The position numbers and the translations under genes are program-made. From NCBI RefSeq assembly GCF_003331055.1, contig NZ_PUQD01000050.1, positions 1 to 41,011 on the forward strand: 41,011 nt of DNA, in the 5' to 3' direction. The notes under the pieces are model-generated. The model had not been told where the DNA came from. It saw only the letters and a program-made list of their open reading frames with translations, and searched no databases. Positions 35,945-41,011 of this stretch are shown here, piece after piece. Numbering within the stretch: position 1 is the first letter of the stretch; every line of letters starts with the position of its first letter. This DNA is from Pseudomonas sp. AFG_SD02_1510_Pfu_092. Lineage in GTDB: Bacteria; Pseudomonadota; Gammaproteobacteria; Pseudomonadales; Pseudomonadaceae.

Positions 35945-36439
35945 ATGAACCCGCTCGACCAACTGCAGCCGCTGATCGCCCCCGCGCCGATCGGCCTGTG
36001 GCCACCGGCACCTGGCTGGTGGCTGCTGCTGGCCGTGCTGCCAGTGCTGGCCTGGGGCCTGTGGCGGCTGCGCCACTGGCGCCCGGGCAAACGCCGTGTG
36101 ATGCGTGCCGAACAACCCTTGGACCCGGTGCGCGCCGAGGCCCTGGCCGAACTGGCCCGGCTGCCGCGCCCCTATGACGGCGCACCGGCCGGCGCCTGGC
36201 TGCAACAGATCAACGCCCTGCTCAAGCGCCTGTGCCGCAGCCACTACCCGGGGGCCAACAGCCATACCCTCAACGGCCGCCAGTGGCTGGCGTTTCTCGA
36301 CAACCGCTGCCCGGCCGCCGGCCTGACCCGCTGGATGGTGCTGGTCGAAGGCGCCTACAAACCCGAGTGCAAGCTCGACGACAAGGCCATCGCCGGGCTC
36401 AGCCAGGCCGTCGAAACCTGGATCCGCAAACATGTTTGA
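35945..36439 (+). CDS. DUF4381 small membrane protein
   Basis: A 164-residue protein with one N-terminal membrane helix (about 18-40, LWPPAPGWWLLLAVLPVLAW) and a cytoplasmic helical domain. The ALAELARLPRPYDG and LNGRQWLAFLDNRCP motifs are typical of DUF4381. It is the usual third member of moxR-DUF58-VWA operons in gammaproteobacteria. ATG 35945 is chosen with a weak upstream site, probably translated by coupling. Its stop overlaps the start of the next gene (ATG 36432), giving an 8-base overlap. Confidence 0.9.
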   Translation: MNPLDQLQPLIAPAPIGLWPPAPGWWLLLAVLPVLAWGLWRLRHWRPGKRRVMRAEQPLDPVRAEALAELARLPRPYDGAPAGAWLQQINALLKRLCRSHYPGANSHTLNGRQWLAFLDNRCPAAGLTRWMVLVEGAYKPECKLDDKAIAGLSQAVETWIRKHV

Positions 36440-37508
36440 ACTGGCCTGGCCGTGGGTCTTCGTGCTGCTGCCGCTGCCGTGGCTGGCACGGCTGCTGCTG
36501 CCTGCCGCCGACAGCGGCGAGCCGGTACTCAAGGTGGGCTTTCTCGACGAACTGGAAGGCCTGGCCGGGCGCCGCGCGCGGCTCAACCTGCCGACCTGGC
36601 GCCAGCAGGCGCCGTTCGTGGTCATCTGGCTGTTGCTGCTGTGCGCCGCCGCCCGCCCGCAGTGGCTGGGCGACCCGGTGCCGGTGGCCGCCAGCGGCCG
36701 CGACCTGCTGGTGGCGGTGGATGTGTCCGGGTCGATGGACTTCCCCGACATGCAGTGGCAGCACGAAGAGATCAGCCGCCTCGACCTGGTCAAGGCGCTG
36801 CTTGGCGACTTTCTGCAAGACCGCGAGGGCGACCGCGTCGGCCTGATCCTGTTCGGCAGCCAGGCCTACCTGCAGGCCCCGCTCACCTTCGACCGGCGTA
36901 CCGTGCGCACCTTCCTCGACGAAGCGCAGATCGGCATCGCCGGCAAGAACACCGCCATCGGCGATGCCATCGGCCTGGCGGTCAAGCGCCTGCGCCAACG
37001 CCCGGCACAAAGCCGGGTGCTGGTACTGATCACCGACGGCGCCAACAACGGCGGGCAGATCCACCCGCTGACCGCCGCCCGCCTGGCCGCTCAGGAAGGC
37101 GTGCGCATCTACAGCATCGGCATCGGCGCCAACCCCGAGGCCAGTGGCACCCCCGGCCTGCTCGGCCTCAACCCGAGCCTGGACCTGGACGAAGCGGCGC
37201 TGCGGGAAATTGCCGAGATTACCCACGGCGCCTACTTCCGCGCCCATGACGGTGCCGAACTGAACGCCATCGGCGACACCCTCGACCAGTTGGAGCCGGT
37301 GGCCCAGCAACCGACCCAGGCACGTACCGCGCAAGCCCTGTACGCCTGGCCACTGGCCCTGGCGCTGCTGCTCAGCGTGCTGCTGGTAGTGGCCGTGCAA
37401 TGGCCCGACAACCTGTTGCAGCGCCTGCTGCGCAAGCCGCGCTTTTTGCAGCCGCACCCGGAGTGGCGCCAGCGCCTGAAGCGCCTGCGCCTGAGGAGAC
37501 GGCGATGA
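36432..37508 (+). CDS. BatA-like VWA membrane protein with intact MIDAS
   Basis: A 358-residue inner-membrane protein. Hydrophobic helices lie at about 4-22 and 57-76, a VWA domain at about 90-290, and a C-terminal helix at about 300-320. The metal-ion-dependent adhesion site is complete: DVSGSM (D97, S99, S101), T174 in NTAIGDAIG and D202 in LITDGANNGG. It is expected to bind a ligand or partner protein in the periplasm, with MoxR assisting. It overlaps the previous gene by 8 bases and the next by 4 (ATGA). Confidence 0.93.
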   Translation: MFELAWPWVFVLLPLPWLARLLLPAADSGEPVLKVGFLDELEGLAGRRARLNLPTWRQQAPFVVIWLLLLCAAARPQWLGDPVPVAASGRDLLVAVDVSGSMDFPDMQWQHEEISRLDLVKALLGDFLQDREGDRVGLILFGSQAYLQAPLTFDRRTVRTFLDEAQIGIAGKNTAIGDAIGLAVKRLRQRPAQSRVLVLITDGANNGGQIHPLTAARLAAQEGVRIYSIGIGANPEASGTPGLLGLNPSLDLDEAALREIAEITHGAYFRAHDGAELNAIGDTLDQLEPVAQQPTQARTAQALYAWPLALALLLSVLLVVAVQWPDNLLQRLLRKPRFLQPHPEWRQRLKRLRLRRRR

Positions 37509-39223
37509 TCGAACTGTGGCCGCAATGGCTGCGCCCGCTGTGGCTGCTGGCGGTGCCCGTGCTCGGCTGGCTGTTGTACAAGCTGTGGCACCGGCGCAAA
37601 CGCGCCGGGCGCTGGCAGATGATCCTGCCGCCGGCGTTCCATGGCGTACTGCTGGGCGGCGGCAGCGGCAGCACCAGCAAACTGCCGTGGATTGCGCTGG
37701 GCCTGGCCTGGCTGCTGGTCGTCCTGGCCCTGCTCGGGCCAAGCTGGCAGCGCGTGGAAGAAAGCCGCCAACGCCCGGCCGACCCGCTGGTGATCCTGCT
37801 CGAACTGACCCCGCAGATGCTCGCCGAAGACAGCCCGCCCAACCGCCTGGAGCAGGCCCGGCGGAAAATCCTCGACCTGCTGGAGCACCGCCGCGACAGC
37901 CAGACCGCGCTGGTGATCTACGCCGGTTCCGCGCACACCCTGGTGCCGCTGTCCGATGACCTGGCCACCAGCCGCAACCTGCTGGAGGCGATCGACCCGG
38001 CGATCATGCCCAAGCCCGGCCAACGTGCCGATCTGGCCGTGCAGAAAGGCCTGGCGCTGCTGGCCCAGAGTGGCCTGGGCCAGGGCCGCCTGCTGCTGAT
38101 CGGCTCGTCACTCAGCGCCCCGGAGCGGCAAGGCATCGCCCAGGCCCTCGGCCGCCAGGGGCCAAGCCTGCTGATGCTGGGCATCGGCAGCCGCGAAGGC
38201 GCACCAGTGCGCCAGGCCAACGGTGAGTACCTCAAGGACGACCAGGGCGGCATCCTGGTGCCGCGCCTGGACAGCGCCAGCCTCAAGGGCTTCATCAGCG
38301 GCACCGGCGGGCGCTACCGCCATGCCCGCATCGACGACCTCGACCTGCGTGGCCTGGGCCTGTTCGACAACCCACGCGCCGGGCGCAATGACGGCCAGAC
38401 GTTGCAACTGGACAGCTGGGCCGACCAAGGTTACTGGCTACTGTTGCCACTGTTGTTGCTGGCCGCCTGTGCCGGCCGCCGCGGCTGGCTGTTCTGCCTG
38501 CCGCTACTGCTGGCGCTGCCCCAGCCCAGCCAGGCCTTCGAGCTCGACGACCTGTGGCTGCGTCCCGACCAGCAAGGCCAGCGCCTGCTGCTGCAGAACC
38601 GCCCGGCCAGCGCCGCGCGCCAGTTCCAGGACCCGCAATGGCGCGGCATGGCGCTGTACCAGGCAGGCGATTACACCGCTGCCGCCGAAGCCTTTGCCCA
38701 GGGCGATAGCGCCGCCGCCCACTACAATCGAGGCAATGCGCTGGCCCGCAGCGGTGAACTGGAAGCCGCCCTGGACGCCTACGAGCAAGCCCTGGAGCGC
38801 CAGCCCGACCTGCAAGTGGCGCTGGACAACCAGGCGCTGGTGCAGCAACTGCTGCAACAGCGCGAGGCCAAGGCCGAGGAGCAGCCGGCCGGCAGCGATG
38901 CCCAGGGCACACCTGGCAGCGAAACCGAAGGCAACAGCAGTTCGGCCAGCAGCCCGGCCCAGGGCACGCCCGGCAATGACGAACAAGCCAGCGCCGAACA
39001 AGCCGGCGAAGGCAACAGCAACAACCCGGTAGCCCCCGGCAACCAGGCGGGTGCCGATGACAGCGTCATCCAGCCGCCGCAGCGCCCGGTATCGACCAGC
39101 CTCGATGCCGAGCAGCGCCAGGCCCTGGAACAATGGCTGCGCGAGATCCCCGACAACCCGGCGGAGCTGCTGCGCCGCAAATTCTGGTATGAACAGCAAT
39201 TGCATCAGGAAAACCCACGATGA
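37505..39223 (+). CDS. BatB/BatC-like VWA-TPR fusion with degenerate MIDAS
   Basis: A 572-residue protein combining a BatB-type VWA domain and BatC-type TPR. Membrane helices are at about 8-26 and 59-78. The VWA region is about 90-290, followed by two close hydrophobic segments (about 305-340). TPR repeats are at about 380-450 (HYNRGNALARSGELEAALDA from 407). A low-complexity Ser/Gly/Asn/Glu linker and a short conserved C-terminus complete it. The expected DxSxS reads E100-L-T-P-Q, and the later TDG-type strand reads LIGSSLS, so metal binding is probably lost. It overlaps batA by 4 bases and batD by 4. Confidence 0.92.
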   Translation: MIELWPQWLRPLWLLAVPVLGWLLYKLWHRRKRAGRWQMILPPAFHGVLLGGGSGSTSKLPWIALGLAWLLVVLALLGPSWQRVEESRQRPADPLVILLELTPQMLAEDSPPNRLEQARRKILDLLEHRRDSQTALVIYAGSAHTLVPLSDDLATSRNLLEAIDPAIMPKPGQRADLAVQKGLALLAQSGLGQGRLLLIGSSLSAPERQGIAQALGRQGPSLLMLGIGSREGAPVRQANGEYLKDDQGGILVPRLDSASLKGFISGTGGRYRHARIDDLDLRGLGLFDNPRAGRNDGQTLQLDSWADQGYWLLLPLLLLAACAGRRGWLFCLPLLLALPQPSQAFELDDLWLRPDQQGQRLLLQNRPASAARQFQDPQWRGMALYQAGDYTAAAEAFAQGDSAAAHYNRGNALARSGELEAALDAYEQALERQPDLQVALDNQALVQQLLQQREAKAEEQPAGSDAQGTPGSETEGNSSSASSPAQGTPGNDEQASAEQAGEGNSNNPVAPGNQAGADDSVIQPPQRPVSTSLDAEQRQALEQWLREIPDNPAELLRRKFWYEQQLHQENPR

Positions 39224-40854
39224 GTCGCTTCGGCGTCTTTGTTCTCAGTCTGCTATGGGCCGTGCTGGCCCTGGCAGACCCGTTGCTGCAAGCCAGCGTC
39301 GACCGTACCCGCCTGCAAGCCGGCGAAAGCCTGGAGCTGACCCTGGAAAGCCAGGACGTCACCCAGTTCGGCAAACCCGACCTGCGCGCGCTGGAGGGCG
39401 ACTTCGAAGTGCGCGGCACGCGCCAGCTGAACAGCCTGCACACCCTGGACGGCGAGACCCGCGCCAGCACCCGCTGGATCATCACCCTGCTGCCGCGGCG
39501 CAGCGGCAGCCTGCGCATTCCCGAGCTGCAACTGGGCCAGTCGCACAGCCAGGCCATCGAGTTGCAAGTGCTGCAGGCCGATGCCAGCCGCCAGGACAGC
39601 GCCTCGCAGGTGTTCATCGAAGCGACCCTCGACAGCACCGACGTATACGTCCAGGCCCAGGCCGTGCTGACCCTGCGCATCTACCACTCGGTGGCGCTGT
39701 ACGACGACAGCAGCCTCAGCCCGCTGCAACTGGAAAACGCCAAGGTCGAGCCGCTGGGCGAATCGCGCACCTATGAAAAGGAAATCAACGGCGTGCGCCA
39801 CGGCGTGATCGAAACCCGCTACGCCGTGTATGCCCAGCAAAGCGGCAGCCTCGAGATTCCGCCACTGACCTTCAGCGCCACCGCCGCCGCCAGCCCGGAC
39901 CCGGCCGCGCAGGCCAACGGCACGGCCCGGGTCGGCCGCCAGGTGCAGGTCAGCTCGCTGCCATTGCGCCTGAGTGTGCGCCCGGTTCCTTCGGCCTGGC
40001 CCGCAGGCCTGCCCTGGCTACCGGCGCGCAACCTGACCCTGGAAGAGCACTGGAACCCCGACCCCGGCAACCAGCAGGTGCAGATCGGCGACTCGCTGAC
40101 CCGCAACATCACCTTGCGCGCCGAAGGCCTGGCCAGCACCCAGTTGCCGCCCCTGCCGGCCACCGAAATCACCGGCCTGCGCCGCTACCCCGACCAGCCG
40201 CTGCTGCGCAACGAAATCAGCGAACGCGGCATGACCGCCAACCGCGAGGAACGCGAAGCCCTGGTACCGACCCACAGCGGCGCGCTGGCCTTGCCGGTGC
40301 TGGAAGTGACCTGGTGGAACACCCGCGAAGACCACCTGGAACACAGCAGCCTGCCGGCGCGCACGCTGAACGTGCAGGACAACCCGGCGTTGAGTGCCGA
40401 CACCCCGGTGGGCGACAACAGCAGTGCCGGCAACCTGCTGTGGCCTTGGCAGCTGGCTACCCTGCTGTTCGCCCTTACCAGTGTGCTGGGCTTTGCCCTG
40501 TGGTGGCGTGCCCGCTCCCAGCCGGCGGTGCTGCGCGCCGCCCAGACCGGGCCGAGCCCGCGGACCCTGCTGGACGATATCAAGCGCGCCTGCCAGGCCA
40601 ACGACCCACAGGCGACCCGCCAGGCGCTGGACGCCTGGGCCCGTCAGCAGCCGGAGACCCTGGCCGAAATGGCCGCGCGCTTCGTGCCGTTGTCGGACGC
40701 GCTGGATGGCTTGAACGGGGCGTTGTACAGCGAGAGCGGCCAGTACTGGCAGGGTGAGGATTTGTGGCGGGCGATCGGTACGATTCCACCGGCTGAGCAG
40801 GTGTTGCTGCCGGCGGGTGAGAACGGCAGCTTGCCGCCGCTTTATCCCAAGTGA
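39220..40854 (+). CDS. BatD family protein
   Basis: A 544-residue protein with a cleavable-type signal sequence (about 1-20, FVLSLLWAVLALA). A long periplasmic beta-rich region (about 22-400) starts VDRTRLQAGESLELTLES. A membrane helix follows near 409-430 (WPWQLATLLFALTSVLGFAL) and a cytoplasmic tail of about 110 residues. This is the BatD (oxygen tolerance) architecture, last gene of moxR-bat operons. ATG 39220 overlaps the previous stop (ATGA). The role in bacteria remains loosely defined (stress and envelope functions); the oxygen-tolerance name comes from Bacteroides. No intrinsic terminator is visible before the REP elements at the window edge. Confidence 0.93.
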   Translation: MSRFGVFVLSLLWAVLALADPLLQASVDRTRLQAGESLELTLESQDVTQFGKPDLRALEGDFEVRGTRQLNSLHTLDGETRASTRWIITLLPRRSGSLRIPELQLGQSHSQAIELQVLQADASRQDSASQVFIEATLDSTDVYVQAQAVLTLRIYHSVALYDDSSLSPLQLENAKVEPLGESRTYEKEINGVRHGVIETRYAVYAQQSGSLEIPPLTFSATAAASPDPAAQANGTARVGRQVQVSSLPLRLSVRPVPSAWPAGLPWLPARNLTLEEHWNPDPGNQQVQIGDSLTRNITLRAEGLASTQLPPLPATEITGLRRYPDQPLLRNEISERGMTANREEREALVPTHSGALALPVLEVTWWNTREDHLEHSSLPARTLNVQDNPALSADTPVGDNSSAGNLLWPWQLATLLFALTSVLGFALWWRARSQPAVLRAAQTGPSPRTLLDDIKRACQANDPQATRQALDAWARQQPETLAEMAARFVPLSDALDGLNGALYSESGQYWQGEDLWRAIGTIPPAEQVLLPAGENGSLPPLYPK

Positions 40855-40859
40855 CGGGC

Positions 40860-41011
40860 TGCCTGCGCCGGCCTCTTCGCGGGTGAACCCGCTCCCACAT
40901 GGGACAGCGCAGGCCCCGGCTCACGCTGCACCTATGGGAGCGGCCGTGGCCGCGAACACCGGCGCAGCCGGTGCCATCCACCACGCCGCCTGCTTCGCGG
41001 GCTTGCCCGCT
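40860..41011. repeat. REP elements at the right window edge
   Basis: The first unit contains CGGCCTCTTCGCGGGTGAAC and CCGCTCCCACATG. The second, inverted, starts CCTATGGGAGCGGCCGTGGC, passes the ACACCGGCGCAGCCGGTG hairpin and GCAGGCGGCG-like sequence, and is cut by the window end at GCCCGCT. It is the same family as the 124-base tandem units. No gene is seen. Confidence 0.8.

Noticed and set aside
34023..40854. moxR-VWA operon considered as a novel defence or ternary system
   Set aside because: Gene content and order match the widespread moxR-DUF58-DUF4381-VWA-VWA/TPR-BatD operon, and no nuclease or phage-defence domain is present.

Overview
The window reads as a chromosomal segment of a Pseudomonas of the P. 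putida group. Evidence seen directly: high GC, dense short palindromic REP elements sharing a 'GCTCCCACAGG' core, and a gene order (nasS-nasT-nasA-kinase-cobA / oprF-sigX-cmpX-crfX-cmaX-rraA-esterase-ppsA / ppsR) that is a recognised Pseudomonas neighbourhood. There is no transposase, integrase, phage gene, CRISPR array, tRNA or rRNA. The first ~110 bases are homopolymer C/G runs and look like an assembly or sequencing artefact.

Layout. (1) 143-4817, minus strand: a membrane diguanylate cyclase (CHASE-PAS-PAS-GGDEF) downstream of rlmKL. (2) 5377-6712: rmf (plus) converging on pyrD (minus), with a shared terminator. (3) 6871-12705, plus strand: a nitrate-sensing and uptake block. NasS (nitrate-binding inhibitor) and NasT (ANTAR antiterminator) lie downstream of a textbook sigma-54 promoter. 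Next come a second sigma-54-like promoter, a leader with two A1/G4 hexaloop hairpins and an overlapping terminator (the NasT target), the NasA transporter, a PP2C phosphatase-Ser/Thr kinase fusion and CobA (siroheme branch). No nitrate or nitrite reductase gene is present here. (4) 12919-21265, all minus strand: envelope homeostasis and central carbon genes, oprF, sigX, cmpX, crfX, cmaX, rraA, an alpha/beta hydrolase and ppsA. An ECF-type promoter for oprF overlaps the end of sigX. (5) 21443-22261: ppsR, divergent from ppsA, encoding the kinase/phosphorylase that controls PpsA. (6) 22427-27292: the giant NAD-dependent glutamate dehydrogenase gdhB, divergent from a small acidic protein. (7) 28233-31955: a LysR regulator divergent from a diaminopimelate-decarboxylase-like enzyme with palindromes between them, then a HutC-type GntR regulator and soxR. 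(8) 31987-33794, minus strand: a DUF3144 protein and a DUF2235/Tle1-like lipase. (9) 34023-40854, plus strand: a tightly overlapping moxR-DUF58-DUF4381-VWA-VWA/TPR-BatD operon (Bat/'aerotolerance' type).

Most of the window is ordinary core genome. The most informative non-coding structure is the nasA leader, where promoter, two-hairpin ANTAR target, terminator and ribosome binding site fit together in about 150 bases. Other points of interest are the degenerate MIDAS site in the second VWA protein, the orphan Tle1-like lipase, the SoxR box over the soxR 5' end, and the second lysA-like gene with its own LysR regulator. I did not find a clearly undescribed system.
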